Positions 57,205 to 64,000 of a DNA stretch of 64,000 bases are shown here, piece after piece; positions within the stretch are counted from its first letter, which is position 1; every line of letters starts with the position of its first letter. The stretch spans positions 3,629,501 to 3,693,500 of the forward strand of contig NZ_CP015423.1 in NCBI RefSeq assembly GCF_001719045.1, written 5' to 3'. The position numbers and the translations under genes are program-made. The stretch comes from Paenibacillus polymyxa. GTDB taxonomy: Bacteria > Bacillota > Bacilli > Paenibacillales > Paenibacillaceae. A model generated the notes under the pieces. It had not been told where the DNA came from, did no database searches, and saw only the letters and a program-made list of their open reading frames with translations.

Positions 57205-57298
57205 CTTGACGATTATAGAGCGATTTTTATAAATTAGATAAATAACTAATTAGATTTATGTATAATAAATGAATCCTAAGTATCGGAGTTGATTTAAA

Positions 57299-58492
57299 AT
57301 GGTAGATAGGCAATACAGGAAGTTATTTGCCGCAGGTATCATTAACGGAATGGGAGACCGATTCTGTCAGATCGCTTTGTTGGCTTTAATTTATCGGCTT
57401 ACCGGATCGGGATTCAGTGTGGGTATCATGCTGGGATTGCGGGTGATTCCTTTTTTAGTCCTGTCACCTGCGGCGGGCGTGCTTATTACCCGCATATCCC
57501 GGCGTATGCTTATGATGACCACGGATCTTTTCAGAGGCTTGGCAGCCCTTGCCTTTTTAAGTGTTCATAGTCCTGAGGACATTTGGATCATTTATGGAGT
57601 CAGTACCCTGCTAGCCTGCGGAGAAGCTTTGTATGCTCCTGCTCGTAAATCATCCATTCCGCTGCTTGTTCATCCCTCCGAATTATTGAAGGTGAACAGT
57701 CTTGAGCAGGTGATGAGCGGGCTGGTGCTGGTCGTTGGTGCTGCTGCCGGAGGCATCATATCTGCTCTCTTTGGACCACAAGCTGCATTTATATTGAACG
57801 CAGCAAGTTTTTTTGCCGCAGGTTTGATCGTTCGCAATATTGCATTTCCACCTGTCATGAAGGAGAAAATAAGCAGGGAGGATCATCCAAACCGGAGCAG
57901 ATCGCGAATGTTGGACTGTATTCGTGCATCCGTTCCTCTCCAAGTTGTTGTTGCATTTGAGTTGCTGGTTCCCATGCTCAATGGCATTGATAATGTTCTG
58001 ATTAGTGTATATGCAGTGCAGGAATTCAGGCTGGGAGATGCCGGAATCGGATTGTTTTACGCCGCTTTGGGCGCGGGTCTGGTTGCCAGCTATGCAATAG
58101 GACATTTATTCAGTGGTTCTTTGTTGAAGGGAGGACTGGTATGCCTTTTGTTGGAGGGGATTTTACTTATGGGATTAAGCGGTATTTATCAAGCATGGGC
58201 GGCGGTTGCTATTTACTTCTTAATTTCGTTGGCTGGCGGGGTAGGGGCCATTTGTCTGGATACATTATTAATGCGGGAGACCCCATTGTATTTACAGGGT
58301 CCATTGTTGGGCATGCTGACGGCGTGGAGCCAAGGTATCATCGGACTGTCTATGTTTGGAGCAGGGGTGACGATTGAAATGATGGAGCCGCGTATGTTGG
58401 GTTTGGTTGGAGGCGCGGGATTTGCGGTGATATCTATCGTGATTTCGATGTATTATGCAAGGATTCGTAGCCGTAAGGCAGCAGGAGTTTGA
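57299..58492 (+). CDS. MFS transporter
   Basis: A 397-residue membrane protein with about twelve segments. It has the major-facilitator pattern, with TRISRRMLMMTTDLFRGLAAL at the loop after segment 2-3 and a mid-protein basic loop at about 190. It resembles macrolide- or drug-type exporters (MefA-like), but the substrate is unknown. Its TGA stop abuts the stop of the converging DedA gene with no base between them. Confidence 0.88.
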   Translation: MVDRQYRKLFAAGIINGMGDRFCQIALLALIYRLTGSGFSVGIMLGLRVIPFLVLSPAAGVLITRISRRMLMMTTDLFRGLAALAFLSVHSPEDIWIIYGVSTLLACGEALYAPARKSSIPLLVHPSELLKVNSLEQVMSGLVLVVGAAAGGIISALFGPQAAFILNAASFFAAGLIVRNIAFPPVMKEKISREDHPNRSRSRMLDCIRASVPLQVVVAFELLVPMLNGIDNVLISVYAVQEFRLGDAGIGLFYAALGAGLVASYAIGHLFSGSLLKGGLVCLLLEGILLMGLSGIYQAWAAVAIYFLISLAGGVGAICLDTLLMRETPLYLQGPLLGMLTAWSQGIIGLSMFGAGVTIEMMEPRMLGLVGGAGFAVISIVISMYYARIRSRKAAGV

Positions 58493-59149
58493 CTACTTCA
58501 AGTCATCCTTGTTGCTGGTTTTCACCGATTTTTCGGATTTGCGTAGCGAGCTAAACAGGAAGCTTCTCCACCGGTAAATAATATACAGCAGGATTATGAA
58601 CCCGACGACTCCCGCAATTCGCAGCGCATACAGCTCTACCAAATGGAAAATGGCATCCCATTGGGGACCAAATAGCTTGCCGATGCTTAGAAAGAGGATG
58701 ACCCAGAATAAAGCGCCGCTGTAAGCATACAAGGCAAATTTACGGAAAGAAAGAGCAATAATCCCGGCAAAATAACCGGTAAAATGCCTGACACCGGGGA
58801 TAAAATATCCAAGGAAGATAAGCCAGTATCCATATCGTTGGAACCATTTTTGTGTTTTCTGAAGCTTGTCCGGCGATAACAAAACCCATTTACCGTATTT
58901 CTGAATAAAGGGGAGTCCAGCCCATCTTCCAATAAAGTAGGTAATAGTCATACCGAGGGTTGTTCCCAGAAAAGCTAGTAGCACCAGTTTACCGAAATCC
59001 AAGGTACCGGCATAGGAGAGATATCCCGCATAAGCCATTGTGGTTTCCCCGGGAAATGGTAAAGCAATAAACTCAAGCAGCAAGCCGAAAAAAAGGACGC
59101 CGTAGCCGTATTCTTCGAACAATTGCACGATCCACTTCAGCACATCCAT
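58493..59149 (-). CDS. DedA family membrane protein
   Basis: A 218-residue SNARE-associated/VTT-type membrane protein. Typical segments: FIALPFPGETTMAYAGYL, then the conserved GRWAGLPFIQKYGKW and the arginine motif FIPGVRHFTGYFAGI. Members are thought to flip lipids such as undecaprenyl phosphate or phosphatidylethanolamine. The start region lacks a strong site. Convergent with and touching the MFS gene. Confidence 0.92.
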   Translation of the reverse strand: MDVLKWIVQLFEEYGYGVLFFGLLLEFIALPFPGETTMAYAGYLSYAGTLDFGKLVLLAFLGTTLGMTITYFIGRWAGLPFIQKYGKWVLLSPDKLQKTQKWFQRYGYWLIFLGYFIPGVRHFTGYFAGIIALSFRKFALYAYSGALFWVILFLSIGKLFGPQWDAIFHLVELYALRIAGVVGFIILLYIIYRWRSFLFSSLRKSEKSVKTSNKDDLK

Positions 59150-59236
59150 CGTTTACACTCCTACGAACAGATTGAGTATTTTAGAATCAATTCATTTTAA
59201 CAATCTTTTCATGCCCACTCAACTCCGGTTGATTTC

Positions 59237-59266
59237 TTGACGTCTTGTTTTATCGTTGCGTATAAT
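59237..59266 (+). promoter_or_regulatory. Promoter of guaA
   Basis: TTGACG at 59237-59242 and TATAAT at 59261-59266 with an 18-base spacer. The start point is about 20 bases before the ATG, leaving no room for a riboswitch. Confidence 0.7.
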
Positions 59267-59294
59267 GAAACGAACAATTGAGGGAGGCACGGTA

Positions 59295-60833
59295 ATGAAT
59301 AAGCCTAATGAAATCGTTGTAGTTCTTGATTTTGGAGGACAATACAACCAGTTAATCGCAAGAAGAATTCGGGATCTCGGCGTATATAGCGAGCTCCTTC
59401 CATACAATACGCCTGCGGAGAAGCTGAGAGAGCTGGCGCCAAAAGGGATTGTTTTCTCAGGCGGACCTTCCAGCGTATATACAGACAATGCTCCTCAGGT
59501 GGATCGGGCAATTTATGATCTTGGCATTCCTATCTTTGGTATTTGTTATGGCATGCAGCTGATGGCTCACCAACTGGATGGTAAGGTAGAACGTGCGGGC
59601 AAGCGTGAGTATGGCAAAGCAGACGTGCAATTCAATCAGGATGCTCGCTTGGCTAAAGGATTGGATTCTCGTCAAACCGTATGGATGAGCCATGGGGATC
59701 ACGTTACAGACCTGCCGACTGGCTTTACACTGGATGCAGGAACAGAGAGTGCGCCGATTGCCGCGATGAGTAACCTGGAGCGGAATCTGTATGCGGTGCA
59801 ATTCCATCCAGAGGTACGTCATTCCGTTCAAGGTAACGAGATGATCAGCAACTTCCTTTATGAAGTGTGCGGTTGTGAAGGCAACTGGACCATGGAGTCG
59901 TTCATCGAAGATCAGATTCGTGAGATTCGTCAACAGGTAGGCGACAAGAAAGTATTGTGTGCCTTAAGCGGTGGCGTGGATTCTTCCGTTGTAGCGATGC
60001 TCATTCACAAAGCGATCGGTGACCAACTGACGTGTATGTTCATTGACCATGGATTGCTGCGCAAAGGTGAAGCCGAAAGTGTAATGGAGACGTTCGTTGG
60101 TAAATTTGATATGAAAGTTGTCAAAATTGACGCACGTGAGCGCTTCTTGTCCAAGCTGGCAGGAGTCGATGATCCAGAACAAAAACGTAAAATCATCGGT
60201 AACGAGTTTATCTATGTGTTCGAGGAAGAATCTTCTCAATTTGACGATTTTACTTTCCTGGCACAAGGTACGCTATATACGGATATTGTAGAGAGCGGAA
60301 CAGCAACGGCACAGACCATTAAATCCCATCATAATGTGGGTGGTTTGCCAGAGAACATGAAGTTCAAGCTGATCGAGCCGTTGAATGCTCTGTTCAAGGA
60401 CGAAGTGCGTAAAGTCGGCGAAGAATGTGGACTGCCAGCTGAGATTGTATGGCGTCAACCATTCCCAGGTCCTGGTCTTGCCATTCGTGTGCTGGGTGAA
60501 GTGACAGAGGACAAGCTAACGATTGTTCGTGAGTCGGATTACATTTTGCGCGAGGAGATTGCTAAAGCCGGTCTGGACCGGGAAATCTGGCAATACTTCA
60601 CCGCTTTGCCGAATATGAAGAGTGTTGGCGTTATGGGCGATGCTCGTACGTATTCTTACACTGTAGGTATTCGTGCAGTAACCTCCATCGACGGTATGAC
60701 CGCCGACTGGGCGCGTATCCCTTGGGATGTGCTGGAGAAAATTTCGGTACGTATCGTAAACGAAGTGGATAACGTGAATCGCATCGTGTACGATATCACC
60801 TCCAAACCACCAGCAACGATTGAGTGGGAATAA
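59295..60833 (+). CDS. guaA: GMP synthase (glutamine-hydrolysing)
   Basis: Converts XMP to GMP. It has 512 residues from the ATG at 59295, with GAGGGAGG upstream; earlier codons lie in the promoter. The N-terminal glutaminase has Cys84 in GICYGMQLM and His in QFHPEV. The ATP pyrophosphatase loop SGGVDSS starts at residue 225, and the dimerisation domain ends [16 protein letters not shown]. Single gene. Confidence 0.98.
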   Translation: MNKPNEIVVVLDFGGQYNQLIARRIRDLGVYSELLPYNTPAEKLRELAPKGIVFSGGPSSVYTDNAPQVDRAIYDLGIPIFGICYGMQLMAHQLDGKVERAGKREYGKADVQFNQDARLAKGLDSRQTVWMSHGDHVTDLPTGFTLDAGTESAPIAAMSNLERNLYAVQFHPEVRHSVQGNEMISNFLYEVCGCEGNWTMESFIEDQIREIRQQVGDKKVLCALSGGVDSSVVAMLIHKAIGDQLTCMFIDHGLLRKGEAESVMETFVGKFDMKVVKIDARERFLSKLAGVDDPEQKRKIIGNEFIYVFEEESSQFDDFTFLAQGTLYTDIVESGTATAQTIKSHHNVGGLPENMKFKLIEPLNALFKDEVRKVGEECGLPAEIVWRQPFPGPGLAIRVLGEVTEDKLTIVRESDYILREEIAKAGLDREIWQYFTALPNMKSVGVMGDARTYSYTVGIRAVTSIDGMTADWARIPWDVLEKISVRIVNEVDNVNRIVYDITSKPPATIEWE

Positions 60834-60890
60834 ACGTGGGAACTCCCGCCCTGTAATCACAAACCTTTTGAGATTCACCAATACAACATC

Positions 60891-60940
60891 AGGACTCCTC
60901 CGCATCGGCCGAAATATCGCTGTGCGGCAGGAGTCTTTTT
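60891..60940 (+). terminator. Terminator after guaA
   Basis: GACTCCT-CCGCA pairs with TGCGG-AGGAGTC, followed by six T residues. Confidence 0.9.
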
Positions 60941-61234
60941 TACGGATCAAGGTCGAACATCTGCTCCCACTCCAAAATGAGAGCGGGGAAGAGAGTATTT
61001 TTATGGGTCAAAATCAAGAAACCCCAGTTATTTTCAACGGATATGAGGTTGAAAAAGAGGAGATAGTATTCAATAATAATGTCTCCTTTTTTTATATGAC
61101 TTTATCAGCTTCAAGCTTTTTTATGTTATCCTCCAATGGTGTCATGTTTTGATACTAATATATTTTATAATATACCTAGAATAAAGTGTTACATATCCCG
61201 TTTCATTAAACGCTGTTCTAAGGAGAATAAAGAG
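60941..61234 (+). other. Intergenic region after guaA
   Basis: Holds GGAGA...TCTCC followed by a long T-run (about 61059-61097), which looks like a second terminator. A short open frame (MGQNQ..., from 61003) has no convincing site or homology. Nothing else was seen. Confidence 0.45.
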
Positions 61235-61852
61235 ATGAAAAAATTATTTTTGTCGTCCTCATTTAAGGATGTTGCACCATGGTTAGTCCATTTCGCCGGT
61301 GAAAACTTGGAAGGAAAAAAAGTCACCTTCATCCCAACCGCAAGTATTCCAGAGAAAGTTAAGTTTTATGTGGAATCAGGAAAAAAAGCATTAGAGAGTT
61401 TAGGATTAGTCGTGGATGAAATCGAAATAAGCACAGCAACCTGGGATGAAATAGCGAGTAAAATTAGAGGGAATGACTATATTTATATTACCGGAGGCAA
61501 CACATTTTATTTACTTCAAGAGTTAAAAAGAACTGGGGCTGACAAAATCATTGCTGAAGAAGTTAATGCAGGGAAATTGTATATAGGCGAATCTGCCGGT
61601 TCGTTGATTTTATCACCGAATATCGAATATGTTCAACTTATGGACGATGTGCAGGAGGCCCCTGCATTAGATTCCTTTGCTGCACTAGGGGTCATTGAAT
61701 TCTATCCAGTCCCCCATCATACGAACATTCCGTTTAAAAAAGCGGTGGAGAACATCATTGAGGAATATGGCAGCCAATTAAATTTATATCCAATCAGCAA
61801 CGCGGAAGTTATTTTGGTTGAAGGTGACAGGATAAAAGTGGAGAACACATGA
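61235..61852 (+). CDS. Peptidase S51 (peptidase E-like) family protein
   Basis: A 205-residue protein of the class I glutamine amidotransferase-like fold. The nucleophile Ser is in YIGESAGSLIL, the loop YITGGNTFYLLQEL precedes it, and a His is in FYPVPHHTNIP. Peptidase E cleaves N-terminal Asp dipeptides; related proteins have other roles. The ATG at 61235 has AAGGAG upstream; the frame opens further up at 61136 with no site. The gene is more AT-rich than its neighbours. Confidence 0.88.
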   Translation: MKKLFLSSSFKDVAPWLVHFAGENLEGKKVTFIPTASIPEKVKFYVESGKKALESLGLVVDEIEISTATWDEIASKIRGNDYIYITGGNTFYLLQELKRTGADKIIAEEVNAGKLYIGESAGSLILSPNIEYVQLMDDVQEAPALDSFAALGVIEFYPVPHHTNIPFKKAVENIIEEYGSQLNLYPISNAEVILVEGDRIKVENT

Positions 61853-61877
61853 CTTCATTAAAAAGGCAGCACAATAT

Positions 61878-61927
61878 AAAGAACCTTTAACTCCACATCT
61901 ATCGTGGGGTTGAAGGTTCTTTTTTTA
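61878..61927. terminator. Shared terminator between the S51 gene and the oxidoreductase gene
   Basis: AAAGAACCTT...CTCCAC pairs with GTGGGG...AAGGTTCTTT, followed by a run of T. It lies between converging genes. Confidence 0.9.
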
Positions 61928-61937
61928 TAATTCTACC

Positions 61938-63068
61938 TTACCATACGATCTTTTTCCCAGTTGCAGCCGATTCCTCAATGCGGTCCAGTAGCTGATGCAG
62001 CTTTAAGGCATGGTTGAAATCGGGAGCGAGACGGGTGTGTGTCAAAATATCCTCGGCAAAAACATAATGAGCCTTGGCTACATTCAGGGTTACCCCTTGT
62101 TTTGGGAAATCCAGGCTTGTATTAGGCTCTCTAGTTATACTTATTTGTTCAAAAGCGCCATTAGGACCATGACTCTGCGTACTGCTTGGATCGTACACAA
62201 GTTTTTCGAGCGTTAGATTCCCAAATTGAACATGCCCAAGCGAAGGATTCTGTGTCAAACGCAAAATGCCCTTTTTCCCCTGAATCTCTATCTCAAACTT
62301 AGAATTTACTCCACCTTGAATGTGAACGGATACTGGTACTCCTTTTTCCAACAGCCCGTGAATCAGAATCTGATCGGCTGTATCCTTGGAAATGACTTCA
62401 CCCGTTTCCTGAATAGTGGCTTCGTTATAGCGGGATGATGTGATGGCCGATAGCTCGCGGAATTCGCCAACGATGTATTGCAGCGCATCCAGGGAATGCC
62501 CGCCATTAATCGTGAGCAGATTAGCCCCATTGGCTCTATTCAGCAAATAAGCAGTGTCCTGATTTACTTGTCCTCCTTTGCCGGGAGTAGCTACTTGCAT
62601 ATGACAGGATATAATTTCACCAATCTCTCCGCCCTCTACGAGTTTTTTCATCGTTTGCACTTCAAGATCCTGCCGTGCCTGCAAGCCGACGCTATGATGA
62701 ATGCCTGCCAATTCCGCCGCCTTGGCCATTTCAGCAGCTTCCGCAGTGTTTGCCCCCAAGGGCCATTCACAAAAAATATGCTTTCTCTCTTGAATTGCCG
62801 CCATCACCGCCTCGTAATGATGTGGAACTTTTATGCTCACCACGACCATATCCACATCCTCGGAAGCTGCGAGCTTTTTGGCATCATCAAAAGCCAGTGC
62901 CGCGCCTACTTCTTCTGCGCTTCGTCGCGCACTCTCCATACGAGAGGTACCGACGGCAGTGATATCCAGGTTCAAGTGCTTGAGCAAAGCCGGAATATGT
63001 GTTTGACTGGCCCATTTATTATTCATCGAACCTCCTACGATACCTACACGAATCTTCTTTTTGACCAT
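61938..63068 (-). CDS. Gfo/Idh/MocA family oxidoreductase
   Basis: A 376-residue NAD(P)-dependent dehydrogenase. The Rossmann motif IRVGIVGGSMNNKW is at the N-terminus. EWPLGANTAEAAEMAKAAE holds the position of the usual EKP motif, with Trp-Pro in place of Lys-Pro, which is a notable substitution in the family's conserved Lys. AGIHHSVGLQARQD follows. Members oxidise sugars or inositols; the substrate is unknown. CAGGAGG precedes the ATG at 63068. Divergent from a LysR gene that may control it. Confidence 0.88.
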   Translation of the reverse strand: MVKKKIRVGIVGGSMNNKWASQTHIPALLKHLNLDITAVGTSRMESARRSAEEVGAALAFDDAKKLAASEDVDMVVVSIKVPHHYEAVMAAIQERKHIFCEWPLGANTAEAAEMAKAAELAGIHHSVGLQARQDLEVQTMKKLVEGGEIGEIISCHMQVATPGKGGQVNQDTAYLLNRANGANLLTINGGHSLDALQYIVGEFRELSAITSSRYNEATIQETGEVISKDTADQILIHGLLEKGVPVSVHIQGGVNSKFEIEIQGKKGILRLTQNPSLGHVQFGNLTLEKLVYDPSSTQSHGPNGAFEQISITREPNTSLDFPKQGVTLNVAKAHYVFAEDILTHTRLAPDFNHALKLHQLLDRIEESAATGKKIVW

Positions 63069-63160
63069 GTTGCCATACCTCCTGATTTTTAAAATGAGGG
63101 TGGAAAATAGCATCCAAGGCCAATATAATACATTTAACTCATAAATAATAATGCTTGTTT

Positions 63161-63176
63161 ATGATATAGATATCAT
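63161..63176. promoter_or_regulatory. LysR-type operator candidate
   Basis: ATGATAT-AG-ATATCAT is a perfect 16-bp palindrome containing a T-N11-A core. It lies in the 131-base gap between the divergent oxidoreductase and LysR genes, 24 bases before the LysR start. Confidence 0.65.
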
Positions 63177-63199
63177 TTTATTTGATGGGAGATGAAGAG

Positions 63200-64000
63200 A
63201 TGGATATTGAAAATATGCAGGCATTTGTTTCGGTGGCAGAGCTGAGAAGCCTGACAGAAGCAGCTCAAAAGTTGAATCACCTGCAATCGAATATGACGGC
63301 CAAAATAAAGAAGCTGGAGGCCCATTACGGCACAGCGTTATTTTACCGAAAGCCCCGTGGTATGGAGCTGACACCTGCAGGAGAAATCCTATATGCTCAG
63401 TTCAAGCAAATGTTGTTGCTGTGGCAAGACACGGAGATGAAAATGAGACCGCAGGAGGAAAAGCTGCGCATCGGTACGATGCAGTCCATTGTTGCGGGGG
63501 AAACAACAAGGGCGCTTACGAAGGTATACGAGCTGTACCCGCAGGCCTCGGTTACATTAAAAACCGGAACCACCACGGAAATGGAGCGATTGATCCTCGA
63601 CGGCGAGCTCGATATTGCTTTTGTCACAGGGTATCCCACCAACCCGTATATTCATTATCAAAAAATATGCCGTGAAGAGTTGGTGCTGGTGGGGAAAGGC
63701 ATACATGAAGGCTCAGACCTCAAACAGGTGCTGCAAGGAGCCTCTATTATCATATTGTCGGATGGCTGCCTGTACCTAACGCATTTAAAGAAGATGTATC
63801 AGGACATGCAATTGACCCATGGCGAGGTTGTGGAGGTCGGTGTGTTTGATACGATGGTGGAATTTGCCTTGATGGGAATGGGAATCACCCTTATGTCTAA
63901 AAGGCTTGCGCGGCAATTCAAAGTAACATCCTATTTGCCCACTCCCCCAACCATCGGCTACATGGATACATATTTAATATCTCGTCCAAATCACGAAATG
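63200..64000 (+). CDS. LysR-family transcriptional regulator (truncated by the window end)
   Basis: Open frame of 267 codons that continues past the window. The N-terminal helix-turn-helix is clear (MDIENMQAFVSVAELRSLTEA, then SNMTAKIKKLEAHYG and LFYRKPRGMELTPAGE). The effector domain begins at about residue 90 (EKLRIGTMQSIVAGE). ATG at 63200 with GGGAGATGAAGAG upstream. Probably controls the divergent oxidoreductase. Confidence 0.92.
   Translation, partial: MDIENMQAFVSVAELRSLTEAAQKLNHLQSNMTAKIKKLEAHYGTALFYRKPRGMELTPAGEILYAQFKQMLLLWQDTEMKMRPQEEKLRIGTMQSIVAGETTRALTKVYELYPQASVTLKTGTTTEMERLILDGELDIAFVTGYPTNPYIHYQKICREELVLVGKGIHEGSDLKQVLQGASIIILSDGCLYLTHLKKMYQDMQLTHGEVVEVGVFDTMVEFALMGMGITLMSKRLARQFKVTSYLPTPPTIGYMDTYLISRPNHEM

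Noticed and set aside
59237..59294. A possible guanine riboswitch or PurR site before guaA
   Set aside because: The promoter is only about 30 bases from the start codon and no conserved purine aptamer is present.

Overview
The window looks like a chromosomal segment of a spore-forming, low-to-moderate GC Gram-positive bacterium of the Paenibacillus type (P. polymyxa-like). The reasons are AGGAGG-type ribosome binding sites with frequent GTG/TTG starts, a spore-germination (ger) operon behind a sigma-G-like promoter, a bacilliredoxin, a LipL-like octanoyltransferase, YneF, YitT, a sporulation-kinase-like sensor, and a YesMN-type pectin-utilisation locus. No rRNA, tRNA, CRISPR array, insertion sequence or phage gene was seen. 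Most of the window is ordinary core genome.

Layout. 1-6.2 kb: sensor kinase, bacilliredoxin, nadE, alpha/beta hydrolase, acpS and mutY. 6.2-11 kb: alpha-galactoside locus (AraC regulator divergent from a GH36 alpha-galactosidase and a PTS EIIBC). 11-18.4 kb: DinB-like protein, sodA, acetyltransferase, lepB, rnhA, a QueG-Ogt fusion, yneF, folE and lipL. 18.4-26.9 kb: an extended superoxide dismutase, a membrane-anchored hydrolase, an IclR regulator, a TPP riboswitch with thiC, yitT, and a split SdpI-like pair. 26.9-35.1 kb: aconitase, an amidase-domain protein, ddl, uvsE and an inositol-phosphatase family gene.

35.2-44.8 kb is the main accessory unit. It is a rhamnogalacturonan (pectin side-chain) operon with a YesM/YesN two-component system, a sugar-binding lipoprotein, two permeases, a rhamnogalacturonan acetylesterase, a GH105 unsaturated galacturonyl hydrolase, and a final small gene of the Anabaena sensory rhodopsin transducer (ASRT) family. 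A full-consensus cre site lies before the binding-protein gene. The operon has neither its own ABC ATPase nor a polysaccharide lyase. A strong terminator closes it.

44.8-64 kb: an EamA transporter with a promoter palindrome, hemL, a LytR-CpsA-Psr protein, a three-gene ABC-2 exporter, bcp, a five-gene ger operon (gerA-gerC-gerB-small membrane protein-gerB), an MFS transporter, a DedA protein, guaA, an S51 peptidase, and a Gfo/Idh/MocA oxidoreductase divergent from a LysR regulator that runs off the end.

Points most worth a second look: the ASRT protein in the pectin operon; the in-frame QueG-Ogt fusion; the superoxide dismutase with about 250 extra N-terminal residues; and a 17-bp operator-like palindrome (GTTTCA-N5-TGAAAC) present both at the start point of the IclR gene and just downstream of the predicted aconitase start point. 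All calls come from reading the sequence; no database search was run.
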